64,000 bases of DNA from Sphingomonas_B tabacisoli (GCF_042678385.1 NZ_JBHUDY010000001.1:434001-498000); one strand, 5' to 3'. Counted from the stretch's first letter, positions 1-8,498 are shown. Numbers and translations: made by a program. Notes: generated by a model not told the origin, from the sequence alone.

Positions 1-399
1 GTCGCGCAGGCACTGGCCGGTGTCGAGGTCGCGCCGATCCCCGGCAAGAACGGCTGGCTAGTCTCGAACGCGCTGAAGGACCGCATCGCGGCGGTGCCCG
101 ATGCCGCGCCGCGTTACCGGCTCGAGGTCGAGCTCGACGACAAGATCGAAGGCTTCGGCATTCGCCGCGACGATGCGATCACCCGCGAGCGGCGAACGCT
201 TCGGGCGCGTTACCGACTGAAGGACACGACCGGCGCGGTGCTGGTCGACGCGACCGCGGGCTCGGACGCCGGCATCGACGTGGTCAACTCCGAATATGCG
301 ACGATCGCGGCCGAGAACACGGCGCTGGAGCGGCTGGCGGGCGAAGTCGCCGACCAGATCGTCGCGCGCATCGCTCTCTACGCCAAGCGGACTCAGTGA
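1..399 (+). CDS. lptE: LptE, LPS-assembly lipoprotein (3' part)
   Basis: The reading frame is open from the first base, so the N-terminus with its lipoprotein signal lies outside the window; 132 codons are visible. LptE is the outer-membrane lipoprotein that plugs and chaperones the LptD barrel during lipopolysaccharide export. The visible part has the expected alternating beta-strand pattern (RYRLEVELDD, then RTLRARYRLKD) and a C-terminal helix ending in IVARIALYAKRTQ. The call leans on context: in alphaproteobacteria lptE is directly followed by holA, and here the stop overlaps the holA GTG start by four bases, implying translational coupling. Confidence 0.82.
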   Translation, partial: VAQALAGVEVAPIPGKNGWLVSNALKDRIAAVPDAAPRYRLEVELDDKIEGFGIRRDDAITRERRTLRARYRLKDTTGAVLVDATAGSDAGIDVVNSEYATIAAENTALERLAGEVADQIVARIALYAKRTQ

Positions 400-1406
400 A
401 GGCCGACAAGCGCCCGGCGATCGAGCGCGCGCTCGACAAGCCGGAGGTCCGCTGCTTCCTGCTCTACGGCCCGGACGAGGCCAGCTCGCGGATGCTGGCG
501 GACCGGCTGGGCCGGGCCGTCGGGGCCGATGCCGAGCGGATCGACATGGAGGGCGGAACGCTCGCCAAGGATCCGGCGCTGCTGGCAGACGAAGCGGCAT
601 CCAGTTCCCTGTTCGGCGGGGCGCGCTGGATTCGAGTGCGCGCGAATGGCGACGAAGTCACCGAAGCGGTCGAGGCGCTGCTCTCCGCTCCTCAGGCCGG
701 CAACCCTGTCGCGATCATCGCCGGCGCGCTGAAGCCCGCGTCAAAGCTGCTGAAGCTGGTGCTGGCGTCGCAGGACGCGCTCGCCTTTGCGAGCTATCCG
801 CCCGATGCGCGCGACGCCGGGCCGCTGGTCCAGGCGCTCGCCCAGCCGCTGGGCCTGCGGGTACGCTCGGAGGCGGCGCAGCGAATATTCGAGGCGGCCG
901 CCGGCGATCGTGCGATCATCGCGCGCGAGCTTGAGAAGCTCTCGGTGTTCCTCGACGCGAGCGAGGATAGCGTGCGCGAGCTGGACGGCACTGCGCTGGA
1001 TGCGCTCGGGGCTGGCGAAGGCGAGAGCAGCTCGGGCGTATTGATCGATGCGGTGCTGACCGGTCAGGGCAGGACGGCGGTCGAGGAGCTGAAAGCGCTG
1101 AGCGAGGGCGGCGAGGACGGCATCCCCCTCGTTCGCGCGGCGCTCCGGCGGCTACTCCAGCTTGCGGCCCTGCGATCCGATGCCGACCGGACCAGCATCG
1201 GCGAGGCGACCAAGGCGGTGTTCTTCAAGGAGAAGGACGTCGTCGCGGCCGAACTGCGCCGCTGGAACTCGCCCGACCTGGCGATGCTCGTCGATCGAAT
1301 CACCGCCGTGCAGGCCAAGCTCCTCGAGAGCGGCGGAGCAGGCGCCGTGATCGCGTCGCAGGAATTGCTGACGATCGCGCGCGCGGCCGCCGCGCGCGGG
1401 CGCTAG
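396..1406 (+). CDS. holA: DNA polymerase III subunit delta
   Basis: 336 residues, the usual length for HolA. Delta is the clamp-loader subunit that opens the beta sliding clamp. The N-terminal AAA-like fold starts with a degenerate nucleotide-binding stretch (FLLYGPDEASSRMLADRLG), followed by the DAxRIDMEGG-type strand and the RELEKLSVFL segment typical of the delta family. The GTG start at 396 overlaps the lptE stop (GTGA). A GC-rich inverted repeat follows the gene. The call is firm from length, motifs and the lptE-holA order. Confidence 0.9.
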   Translation: MKADKRPAIERALDKPEVRCFLLYGPDEASSRMLADRLGRAVGADAERIDMEGGTLAKDPALLADEAASSSLFGGARWIRVRANGDEVTEAVEALLSAPQAGNPVAIIAGALKPASKLLKLVLASQDALAFASYPPDARDAGPLVQALAQPLGLRVRSEAAQRIFEAAAGDRAIIARELEKLSVFLDASEDSVRELDGTALDALGAGEGESSSGVLIDAVLTGQGRTAVEELKALSEGGEDGIPLVRAALRRLLQLAALRSDADRTSIGEATKAVFFKEKDVVAAELRRWNSPDLAMLVDRITAVQAKLLESGGAGAVIASQELLTIARAAAARGR

Positions 1407-1411
1407 ACACG

Positions 1412-1444
1412 ACAAAGCCGGCCGAGTCGCCCCGGCCGGCCTTC
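1412..1444. terminator. Convergent terminator between holA and rpmB
   Basis: A perfect inverted repeat, GCCGGCC (1417-1423) and GGCCGGC (1434-1440), is flanked by an A-run on the left and a short T-run on the right. It sits between the convergent ends of holA and rpmB and could serve both strands, although the T-tracts are short. Confidence 0.6.
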
Positions 1445-1464
1445 ATCGATTCGGCAACCGCAGC

Positions 1465-1749
1465 TTACGCCGCGAGCTTCTTGGCGATCTCGCGCTTCAG
1501 CTTACGGGCGGTCGGCCCGAGCTTGTCTTCGCTGGTCTTGATCAGCCAATTGTCGAGGCCGCCGACGTGCTCGACGGAGCGCAGGCCGTGCGTCGAGACG
1601 CGCAGCTTCACGCTCTTGCCCAGCGAATCGCTGATCAGCGTCACGTTCTGCAGGTTCGGCAGGAACGTCCGCTTGGTCTTGTTGTTGGCGTGGGAAACAT
1701 TGTGACCCACCTGCCGGCCCTTGCCGGTCAGCTCGCAAATGCGCGACAT
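1465..1749 (-). CDS. rpmB: 50S ribosomal protein L28
   Basis: 94 residues with the L28 N-terminus MSRICELTGKGRQVGHNVSH and the internal NLQNVTLISD strand. The frame stays open far upstream, but the start at 1749 is chosen because MSRICEL is the conserved L28 beginning. L28 binds 23S rRNA in the large subunit. The gene converges on holA across the inverted repeat at 1412-1444. It is divergent from the small membrane-protein gene at 1904, so the 154-base gap probably contains both promoters. Confidence 0.96.
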   Translation of the reverse strand: MSRICELTGKGRQVGHNVSHANNKTKRTFLPNLQNVTLISDSLGKSVKLRVSTHGLRSVEHVGGLDNWLIKTSEDKLGPTARKLKREIAKKLAA

Positions 1750-1903
1750 TGCTCGTCTCTCAATCAGGTTTCGGGGATGCCCGGAAAGCCCGGCCGCATA
1801 ACGGGCTTGAGGCTTCGCGTCAACGTGAGTCGCACGCCCATGAAACCGTAACGGGTCCGGATCGTTTAGACCCGTGATCTGATATTCAAGGGAGAATGGT
1901 CGC

Positions 1904-2185
1904 ATGCGTGGTTTTCTGGCTTTGATCGCCGTCGTCGTCTTGTTGCTGATCGTCGCGGTTGCGACCGGCTTCCTCAACCTCCGGCAGACCCAGACCGCGG
2001 CATTGCCTGAGGTGAAGGTCGAAGGCGGTCAGGCACCGAAGTTCGACGCCAATGTCGGCGCAGTCGATGTGGGCAGCAAGAACGAGACGGTAAAGGTGCC
2101 GAAGGTCGAGGTCGGCACCAAGGACGCCACCGTCAAGCTTCCGACCGTGGACGTGAAGACGGCCAATGAAACCAGCAACCACTAA
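1904..2185 (+). CDS. Small single-pass membrane protein, unknown function
   Basis: 93 residues. The N-terminus MRGFLALIAVVVLLLIVAVATGF is a clear membrane anchor or uncleaved signal. The rest is an unusual run of short, similar valine/lysine units (LPEVKVEGG, VDVGSKNETVKVPKVEVGTKDATVKLPTVDV, described here in parts), which suggests a small repetitive beta-rich outer domain. An AAGGGAGA ribosome-binding site precedes the ATG. The last 20 bases overlap the next small membrane-protein gene in another frame. The family is not recognised. Confidence 0.7.
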   Translation: MRGFLALIAVVVLLLIVAVATGFLNLRQTQTAALPEVKVEGGQAPKFDANVGAVDVGSKNETVKVPKVEVGTKDATVKLPTVDVKTANETSNH

Positions 2186-2339
2186 AGCCGGACAGGCGGT
2201 GGCAGCTCTGTTGCTGCCGCCGCTTGGCGTTTTTCTTGACCGAGGGCTTGGCCGCGATTTCTGGATCGCGGTCGTCCTCACGTGCTTCGCCTGGATTCCG
2301 GGCATGATCTTCGCCTTGTGGACGGTGCTCGCCCGCTGA
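2166..2339 (+). CDS. YqaE/Pmp3-like small membrane protein
   Basis: 57 residues, beginning inside the 3' end of the preceding gene (20-base overlap, different frame). The sequence has two membrane helices joined by a short loop: LLLPPLGVFLDRGLG, then FWIAVVLTCFAWIPGMIFAL in two parts. PPLGVFL followed by a LTxxxWIPGxIxAL-type second helix is the signature of the Pmp3/YqaE (UPF0057) proteolipids, which affect membrane potential and salt stress in other organisms. The overlap suggests co-translation with the upstream gene. The start is the only ATG that gives the whole first helix. Confidence 0.78.
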   Translation: MKPATTKAGQAVAALLLPPLGVFLDRGLGRDFWIAVVLTCFAWIPGMIFALWTVLAR

Positions 2340-2353
2340 CCTAAGCGGGCGCA

Positions 2354-2806
2354 ATGTCGTTTCCTCTGCCCGATCCGATGCGGCGCGCGCTGGCGCTGGC
2401 CGAGGCCGCGGCGGTGGCGGGCGAAGTGCCGGTGGGCGCCGTCGTCGTGCGGGACGGCGAAGTGATCGGCGAAGGCGGCAATGCCCCCCGCCGGCTCAAC
2501 GATCCGACCGCACATGCCGAAATGCTCGCGATTCGCGCTGCCGCCGAGCGAATCGGAGGTGATCGGCTGCAGGATTGCGAGCTGTGGGTGACGCTGGAGC
2601 CGTGCGCGATGTGCGCCGGCGCGATCGCCCTCGCTCGAATTTCCCGTCTCTATTACGCGGCGCCCGATCCGAAGGGCGGCGGCGTCGAGCATGGCGCCCG
2701 CGTCTTCGCGCAGCCGACCTGCCACCACCGGCCCGAGGTGTATGCGGGCATGGGCGAGGCGGATGCGGCAGCGCTCCTCCGCTCCTTCTTTTCCGCCAAA
2801 CGCTAG
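2354..2806 (+). CDS. tadA: tRNA-specific adenosine deaminase
   Basis: 150 residues. TadA deaminates A34 to inosine in the anticodon of tRNA-Arg(ACG). The zinc-dependent deaminase motifs are complete: HAE at 54-56 (zinc ligand His, proton-shuttling Glu) and PCAMC at 83-87 (two zinc ligand cysteines). The N-terminal EVPVGAVVV strand and the C-terminal ALLRSFF helix are typical. The gene starts 14 bases after the Pmp3-like ORF and precedes the glutaryl-CoA dehydrogenase gene on the same strand. Confidence 0.95.
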   Translation: MSFPLPDPMRRALALAEAAAVAGEVPVGAVVVRDGEVIGEGGNAPRRLNDPTAHAEMLAIRAAAERIGGDRLQDCELWVTLEPCAMCAGAIALARISRLYYAAPDPKGGGVEHGARVFAQPTCHHRPEVYAGMGEADAAALLRSFFSAKR

Positions 2807-2833
2807 GCTAGGTAGGGCGCAAGGAGCTTTACC

Positions 2834-4027
2834 ATGAACGCCACCACCATCGCGCGCTTGCGCTGGGACGATCCGTTGCTGTTGGAAGACCAGCTCACCG
2901 ACGAGGAGCGCGCGATCCGCGATGTCGCGCATTCCTATGCGCAGGAGAAATTGCAGCCGCGGGTGATCGAGGCCTTCGCCAAGGAAAAGACCGATCGCGC
3001 GATCTTCAACGAGATGGGGGAACTGGGGCTGCTCGGGGTGACGCTGCCCGAGGATTATGGCTGTGCCGGCGCGTCCTATGTCGCTTACGGCCTGGTCGCG
3101 CGCGAAGTCGAGCGGGTGGACAGCGGCTATCGATCGATGATGAGCGTGCAGTCGTCGCTCGTGATGTACCCGATCTACGCCTACGGTAGCGAAGACCAGC
3201 GGCGGAAGTATCTGCCGAAGCTCGCGACGGGGGAATGGGTCGGCTGTTTCGGCCTGACCGAGCCCGATGCAGGCTCCGATCCCGGCGGGATGCGCACGCG
3301 GGCCGAGAAGGTCGACGGCGGCTATCGCATTTCCGGCTCCAAGACCTGGATATCCAACGCGCCGATCGCCGACGTATTCGTGATCTGGGCGAAGTCCGAC
3401 GCGCATGGCGGCGCGATCCGCGGCTTTGTGCTCGAAAAGGGCGCGAAGGGCCTCGACACGCCGAAGATCGAAGGCAAGCTCAGCTTGCGCGCCTCGATCA
3501 CCGGAATGCTGATGATGGACGGCGTCGAGGTCGGTGAAGACGCGCTGCTGCCGGAAGTCGAAGGGCTGAAAGGGCCGTTTGGCTGTCTCAACCGCGCGCG
3601 CTACGGCATTTCATGGGGCGCGATGGGCGCGGCCGAAGATTGCTGGCACCGCGCCCGCGCCTACACGATGGAGCGCAAGCAATTCGGCCGCCCGCTCGCT
3701 CAGACTCAGCTCGTCCAGAAGAAGCTCGCCGACATGCAGACCGAGATCGCGCTGGGCCTGCAGGCGTCGCTGCGTGTCGGGCGGCTGTTCGACGAAGGGC
3801 GGATGGCGCCGGAGATGGTCAGCCTGATCAAGCGCAACAATTGCGGCAAGGCGCTCGATATCGCCCGCACCGCGCGCGACATGCACGGCGGCAACGGCAT
3901 TTCCGAGGAATATCACGTGATGCGTCACCTGATGAACCTGGAGACGGTGAACACCTATGAAGGCGCGCACGACGTCCACGCGCTGATTCTGGGCCGCGCG
4001 CAGACGGGGCTGAATGCCTTCTTCTAA
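2834..4027 (+). CDS. gcdH: Glutaryl-CoA dehydrogenase
   Basis: 397 residues of the acyl-CoA dehydrogenase fold. It oxidises and decarboxylates glutaryl-CoA to crotonyl-CoA in lysine/tryptophan/glutarate breakdown. Supporting motifs are the FAD-site GCFGLTEPDAGSDPGG, the RERKQFG-like segment MERKQFGRPL, and the C-terminal TYEGAHDVHALILGRAQTG, whose Glu near residue 376 is the catalytic base. This last motif is characteristic of GCDH rather than of generic acyl-CoA dehydrogenases. An AAGGAG site lies 8 bases before the ATG. The stop overlaps the start of the CoA-transferase gene by 14 bases, forming a two-gene unit. Confidence 0.92.
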   Translation: MNATTIARLRWDDPLLLEDQLTDEERAIRDVAHSYAQEKLQPRVIEAFAKEKTDRAIFNEMGELGLLGVTLPEDYGCAGASYVAYGLVAREVERVDSGYRSMMSVQSSLVMYPIYAYGSEDQRRKYLPKLATGEWVGCFGLTEPDAGSDPGGMRTRAEKVDGGYRISGSKTWISNAPIADVFVIWAKSDAHGGAIRGFVLEKGAKGLDTPKIEGKLSLRASITGMLMMDGVEVGEDALLPEVEGLKGPFGCLNRARYGISWGAMGAAEDCWHRARAYTMERKQFGRPLAQTQLVQKKLADMQTEIALGLQASLRVGRLFDEGRMAPEMVSLIKRNNCGKALDIARTARDMHGGNGISEEYHVMRHLMNLETVNTYEGAHDVHALILGRAQTGLNAFF

Positions 4028-5177
4028 GCCGCCGCTCGCCGGCCTTCGCGTCCTTGAACTCGCGCGCATCCTTGCCGGACCCTGGGCCGGGCAGATGCTC
4101 GCCGACCTGGGCGCGGACGTGATTAAGGTGGAACGGCGCGGGTCGGGGGACGACACCCGCGGCTGGGGCCCGCCGTTCGTCGAGGGTGCCGACGGCGAAA
4201 AGCTGAGCGCGGCCTATTATCATAGCTGCAACCGCGGCAAGCGATCGATCACTGCCGATTTCGAGAACGCGGACGACATGGACCGGGTGCGCGCGCTTGC
4301 CGCCGAAGCGGACATCGTCATCGAGAATTTCAAGACCGGCGGACTGAAACGCTACGGCCTCGACTATGAGAGCCTGAAGGCGCTGAACCCCAAGCTTATC
4401 TATTGCTCGATCACCGGTTTCGGCCAGACCGGGCCCTACGCCCAGCGCGCCGGCTACGACTATCTGATCCAGGCGATGGGCGGGATGATGAGCATCACCG
4501 GCATCGACGAGCCGGTGCGGACCGGCGTTGCCATCGCGGACCTGTTCACCGGCGTCTATTCGGCAGGCGCGATCCTGGCGGCGCTCCATCGACAGCACGA
4601 GACCGGCGAGGGCGCGTGGATCGACATGGCATTGCTGGACGTGCAGACCTCGGTGCTCGCCAACCAGGCGATGAACTATCTCGTCTCGGGCAAGCCGCCG
4701 GGGCTGATGGGGAACGCGCATCCGAACGTTGTGCCGTATCAGCCCTTCGAGACCAGTGACGGTCGCGTGATCGTAGCGGTGGGCAATGACGGTCAGTTTG
4801 CGCGCTTCGCGGCAATCCTCGGCCGGCCCGAACTCGCCGACGATCCCGATTACAAGACCAACGCTGCGCGCATCCACAATCGCGAGCGGCTGATTCCGTT
4901 GCTCGCCGAGCGGACGAAGCGGATGACGCGCGAGGACCTGCTCGCGGCGCTCGAGCGCGAAGGCGTGCCTGGCGGGCCGATCAACGACATCGCCCAAGCG
5001 CTGGCCGACCCGCAGGTGCGCGCGCGCGGAATGCAAGTGACGCTCGATGCGCCGCATGTCGCGGATGGCGCGCTCGCGCAGGTGCGCAGCCCGATCGTGA
5101 TGGATGGGACGCCGATGGTCGCCGAGAAGGCGCCCCCCGCGCTCGGCGCCGACGATGCGGATTGGCGCTGGCGCTAG
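4014..5177 (+). CDS. CaiB/BaiF family (class III) CoA-transferase
   Basis: 387 residues. The N-terminus LRVLELARILAGPWAGQMLADLGADVIKVE (split here: VLELARILAGPW, LGADVIKVE) and the NRGKRSITADF strand identify the class III CoA-transferase family. The predicted catalytic aspartate is D209 in MALLDVQTS. The 14-base overlap with gcdH suggests that it makes or recycles glutaryl-CoA, as the succinyl-CoA:glutarate CoA-transferase of animals does. That substrate is an inference from context only. Its stop codon shares the tetramer CTAG with the stop of the convergent tesB gene. Confidence 0.87.
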   Translation: MPSSKPPLAGLRVLELARILAGPWAGQMLADLGADVIKVERRGSGDDTRGWGPPFVEGADGEKLSAAYYHSCNRGKRSITADFENADDMDRVRALAAEADIVIENFKTGGLKRYGLDYESLKALNPKLIYCSITGFGQTGPYAQRAGYDYLIQAMGGMMSITGIDEPVRTGVAIADLFTGVYSAGAILAALHRQHETGEGAWIDMALLDVQTSVLANQAMNYLVSGKPPGLMGNAHPNVVPYQPFETSDGRVIVAVGNDGQFARFAAILGRPELADDPDYKTNAARIHNRERLIPLLAERTKRMTREDLLAALEREGVPGGPINDIAQALADPQVRARGMQVTLDAPHVADGALAQVRSPIVMDGTPMVAEKAPPALGADDADWRWR

Positions 5178-6061
5178 CGGACGCGCATCAAACCTTCTTG
5201 CGCCACGCTTGCCACCAGCCTTCCGTCGCGCGCGAAGATCATGCCGCGGTTGAAGCCGCGTCCACGGCTGCTCCAGGGCGCATCCATCGCGTAGAGCAGC
5301 CAGTCGTCAACGCGCACGTCGTCATGGAACCACAGCGCGTGGTCCAGGCTGGCGCTTTGCACGTTGGGCCTGATCCAGCTGAGCCCATGCGGGCGCATCG
5401 TGGTGCCGAGCAGATACATGTCGCTCGCCCAGGCAAGCATCGCGCGGTGCATCTCCGGTCCGCTGCTCACCGGCGCCACGGCCTTGAACCAGATATTCTG
5501 AACCGGCTCTTGCGGCTTGTCCTCCAAGGGGGCCCAGGGGCTGGCATGCCGCGTCTCGAACGGGCGCGGGCGGATGAAGAACTCACGCAGGCGCTCGGGC
5601 ACCTTGTCTGCAACCTTGCGACGTTCTTCCGCTTCGGGCGGCAAATCCTCGGGGCTGGGAACGTTGGGCATATCGAACTGGTGGGACAGGCCTTGCTCCA
5701 ATTTCTGGAACGATGCCGCCATGTTCAGGATCGGCTCGCCGCGCTGGAAAGCGACGATGCGCCGCGTCGAGAAGCTGCCGCCGTCATGGTCGCGGTTGAC
5801 GCGGTAGATGATCGGAATGTCCTCATCACCCGGACGCATGAAATAGGCGTGGAGCGAGTGCGGCACGCGCTCCGCATCGGCCGAGCGCGCCGCCGCCATC
5901 AGCGCCTGCGCAATCACCTGTCCGCCGAACACGCGTCCCCGGCCCTCGGGCTGGCGCGCGCCGCGATAAAGGTCGCGGTCCAGCTCCTCGACCGTGAGCA
6001 ACGTCTCGAGCTGCGCGATCATACCGGCCGCATCGGTCGCTCTTTTGGGGAAATCTGTCAC
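5174..6061 (-). CDS. tesB: Acyl-CoA thioesterase II
   Basis: 295 residues with the double-hotdog TesB signatures: GRVFGGQVIAQAL, HSLHAYFMRPGD, and near the C-terminus ASVAQEGLMRVR, which carries the conserved Gln of the Asp-Thr-Gln catalytic triad. It hydrolyses medium- to long-chain acyl-CoA to free acid and CoA in the cytoplasm. It lies downstream of two acyl-CoA dehydrogenase genes on the same strand, separated by a 100-base gap filled by an inverted repeat. The final TAG overlaps the TAG of the opposing CoA-transferase gene. Confidence 0.93.
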   Translation of the reverse strand: MTDFPKRATDAAGMIAQLETLLTVEELDRDLYRGARQPEGRGRVFGGQVIAQALMAAARSADAERVPHSLHAYFMRPGDEDIPIIYRVNRDHDGGSFSTRRIVAFQRGEPILNMAASFQKLEQGLSHQFDMPNVPSPEDLPPEAEERRKVADKVPERLREFFIRPRPFETRHASPWAPLEDKPQEPVQNIWFKAVAPVSSGPEMHRAMLAWASDMYLLGTTMRPHGLSWIRPNVQSASLDHALWFHDDVRVDDWLLYAMDAPWSSRGRGFNRGMIFARDGRLVASVAQEGLMRVR

Positions 6062-6067
6062 CCTAAA

Positions 6068-6160
6068 CTCCGTTCAGGCTGAGCTTGTCGAAGCCCTGCT
6101 TTTCTCTGGCAGCCCTAAGAAGAAGAACAGGCCTTCGACAAGCTCAGGCCGAACGGGTGG
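6068..6160. repeat. Inverted pair of sphingomonad-type palindromic repeats
   Basis: Two arms of about 30 bases (6070-6098 and 6127-6157), both containing the core CTGAGCTTGTCGAAG in opposite orientation, are separated by about 28 bases. Transcribed, they would form a long imperfect hairpin between the acyl-CoA dehydrogenase gene and tesB. A single copy of the same unit is at 47581-47610. Confidence 0.8.
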
Positions 6161-6161
6161 G

Positions 6162-7298
6162 TTAATAGCCGCTCATCGTTGCGAGCTGGTCGGCCGCCCA
6201 ATTGGCGTCGCCGAACATTTCCGCCAGCACGCGCTGACGCTTCATGTAGAAGCCGATGTCGTATTCGTCGGTCATGCCGATGCCGCCGTGCATCTGCACG
6301 CCTTCCTGCACGGCAAGCGTGGAGGCAAGGCCGGTCATCGCCTTGGCGACCAGCGCCGCGCGCTCGGCATTGGCATCGTCGGCATCGAGAAGCTGCTGGG
6401 CCTTGAGCACGGCGGCCCGCGCGACTTCCATCTCGGAATAGAGATGCGCGGCGCGATGCTGGAGCGCCTGGAAGCTGCCGATCGGCACGCCGAATTGCTT
6501 GCGCTCCTTCAGATAGCCGAGCGTCATGTCCATCGCGCCGCCGCCGACGCCGAGCATCTCGGCCGACGCGCCCGCGCGCGTGGCAGAGAGGATGCGGGTG
6601 AGTGTCGTCCAGCCTTCATCGACTTCGCCGATCACGGCGTCGGCATCGACCTCCACGCCGTCGAGTTGCAGCCGCGCAGCGATACTGGCGTCCGTCAGGC
6701 GCTCGGGATTCGCGCTCAGGCCTGCCGCGCCCGTCTCGACCGCGAACAGCGTCAGGCCCTTTTCCTCGCCTGCGCTGCCGGCAGTGCGCGCGGCGACGAC
6801 GATCAGGTCCGCGACATGGCCCAGGGGCACGAACGTCTTGGCGCCAGTCAGTTTGAAGCCATTGCCGGAGCGCTCGGCTTTGAACGCGATCTGCGTAGGG
6901 CGGTGTTTTGCCCCTTCGTCGATCGCCAGGGTTGCGACCGCGTCGCCGGCTGCGATTTTCGGGAACCATGCCTGGCGCAGCGTTGCGTCGCTGGCGTTCA
7001 GCGCCGACACAGCGCCGACGGAGGTAGAGAGAAACGGCGATGGCGTCAGGTTGCGCCCGATTTCCTCAAGCACCACGCCCGCCTCGACATGGCCGAGGCC
7101 CAGACCGCCATCGCTTTCGGGGATCAGGATCGAGGTGAAGCCCATTTCGGCGAACTGCTTCCACAGGTCGCGGCTGAAGCCGGTCGCGTCCCTGGCGTCG
7201 CGCAAGCCGCGCATGTGGCTGACGGGGGCGGTTTCGCTCACGAACTGACGCGCGGTGTCTCGGAGCATCGTCTGTTCGTCGGTCAGGAACAAAGGCAT
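6162..7298 (-). CDS. Acyl-CoA dehydrogenase, subunit lacking the usual catalytic Glu
   Basis: 378 residues with the acyl-CoA dehydrogenase fold: N-terminal helical domain, KLTGAKTFVPLG in the middle domain and the C-terminal MHGGIGMTDEYDIGFYMKR helix. Where single-subunit enzymes have YEGT with the catalytic Glu, this protein reads EMFGDANW. The gene sits 6 bases downstream of another acyl-CoA dehydrogenase gene that does have the Glu. The pairing resembles the alpha2-beta2 acyl-CoA dehydrogenases described in actinobacterial steroid breakdown, where only one subunit is catalytic. Substrate unknown. Confidence 0.86.
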   Translation of the reverse strand: MPLFLTDEQTMLRDTARQFVSETAPVSHMRGLRDARDATGFSRDLWKQFAEMGFTSILIPESDGGLGLGHVEAGVVLEEIGRNLTPSPFLSTSVGAVSALNASDATLRQAWFPKIAAGDAVATLAIDEGAKHRPTQIAFKAERSGNGFKLTGAKTFVPLGHVADLIVVAARTAGSAGEEKGLTLFAVETGAAGLSANPERLTDASIAARLQLDGVEVDADAVIGEVDEGWTTLTRILSATRAGASAEMLGVGGGAMDMTLGYLKERKQFGVPIGSFQALQHRAAHLYSEMEVARAAVLKAQQLLDADDANAERAALVAKAMTGLASTLAVQEGVQMHGGIGMTDEYDIGFYMKRQRVLAEMFGDANWAADQLATMSGY

Positions 7299-7304
7299 TG
7301 GTGA

Positions 7305-8495
7305 TCAGGCCCCCGGCAGTTCGAGAATGCGTTTGGCGATGATGTTGAGCTGGATTTCGCTGGTGCCGCCTTCGATCGAATTGGCTTTGGTGCGGAGCCA
7401 TGCCCGCGGCTTGGCGCCATTGGCGGAGCCGTCGCTTTCCCATTCGAGCGCGTCCGAGCCGCCCGCCGCCATCACCAGCTCGTAGCGGGCCTTGTTCAGC
7501 TCCGTGCCATAATATTTCATCATCGACGGCTGGGCGGGATGCGCCTTGCCGTTCTTCAGCTCGTCCATGAATTTCTCGGACATGGTACGGAAGGCGCGCT
7601 CGCGGACTTCGAACAATGCGATCTGGGCGCGCAGCAGCGGATCGGCGAGGCGTCCTTCCGCATCGGTGCCGATCACGCGCTTCGCTTCCTCGGCCAGCGC
7701 CGCGGGGCCGCCCGAGCCAAGCCCGCCGCCGCCCAGACCCATGCCGGAGATCATCTCGCGCTCATGGCCGAGCAGGTATTTGGCGACATCCCAACCCTTG
7801 TTGAGCTCGCCGACGAGCTGGTCCTTCGGCACTTCGACATTGTCGAAGAAAGTCTCGCAGAAAGGCGAATAGCCGGAGATCAGCAGGATCGGCTTGGTCG
7901 AGACGCCCGGGCTGTCCATGTCGAACAGCAGGAAACTGATGCCGTTGTGCTTCGATTCCTTCGACGTGCGGACCAGGCAGAAAATCCAGTCGGCCTTGTC
8001 GGCATAGGAGGTCCAGACTTTCTGGCCGTTGATCAGGAAGTGATCGCCTTTGTCCTCGGCGGTGGTCTGCAGCCCGGCGAGGTCGGAGCCGGCGTTCGGC
8101 TCGGAATAGCCCTGGCACCAGCGGATCTCGCCGCGCGCGATCGGGGGCAGGAAGCGGAGCTTCTGCTCCTCGGTCCCATATTTCAGCAGCGCCGGCCCGA
8201 GCATCGAAATACCGAAGCTGTTCAGCGGATTGCGGCATCCCATCCGCGCCATTTCCTGGCGCAGGATTTTGGTTTCCTCAGGACTGAGGCCGCCGCCGCC
8301 ATAGGCTTGCGGCCAGTCGGGCACCGTCCAGCCGCGTGACGCCATGGCGTCGAGCCACTTCTTCTGGTCGGGCGAAAGCTGCGCCTTGCGGCCGCCCCAG
8401 ACGATGTCCTGCTCGCCACGCACCGGCTGGCGCATCGCGGGCGGGCAGTGCGCTTCCAGCCACTCCCGAACATCGGCACGAAAACTGTCCATCAT
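7305..8495 (-). CDS. Acyl-CoA dehydrogenase, catalytic partner subunit
   Basis: 396 residues. The FAD/substrate motifs are GYSEPNAGSDLAGLQTTA and INGQKVWTSYADKADW; near the C-terminus SIEGGTSEIQLNIIAKRIL carries the Glu expected of the catalytic base. A longer insert with glycine-rich GMGLGGGGLGSGG lies around the middle of the C-terminal half. The next gene begins 6 bases after this stop, and the start lies 3 bases after the amidase stop codon region on the same strand, so the genes form an operon. ATG at 8495 is followed by a second ATG; either could be used. Confidence 0.88.
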   Translation of the reverse strand: MMDSFRADVREWLEAHCPPAMRQPVRGEQDIVWGGRKAQLSPDQKKWLDAMASRGWTVPDWPQAYGGGGLSPEETKILRQEMARMGCRNPLNSFGISMLGPALLKYGTEEQKLRFLPPIARGEIRWCQGYSEPNAGSDLAGLQTTAEDKGDHFLINGQKVWTSYADKADWIFCLVRTSKESKHNGISFLLFDMDSPGVSTKPILLISGYSPFCETFFDNVEVPKDQLVGELNKGWDVAKYLLGHEREMISGMGLGGGGLGSGGPAALAEEAKRVIGTDAEGRLADPLLRAQIALFEVRERAFRTMSEKFMDELKNGKAHPAQPSMMKYYGTELNKARYELVMAAGGSDALEWESDGSANGAKPRAWLRTKANSIEGGTSEIQLNIIAKRILELPGA

Positions 8496-8498
8496 GAT

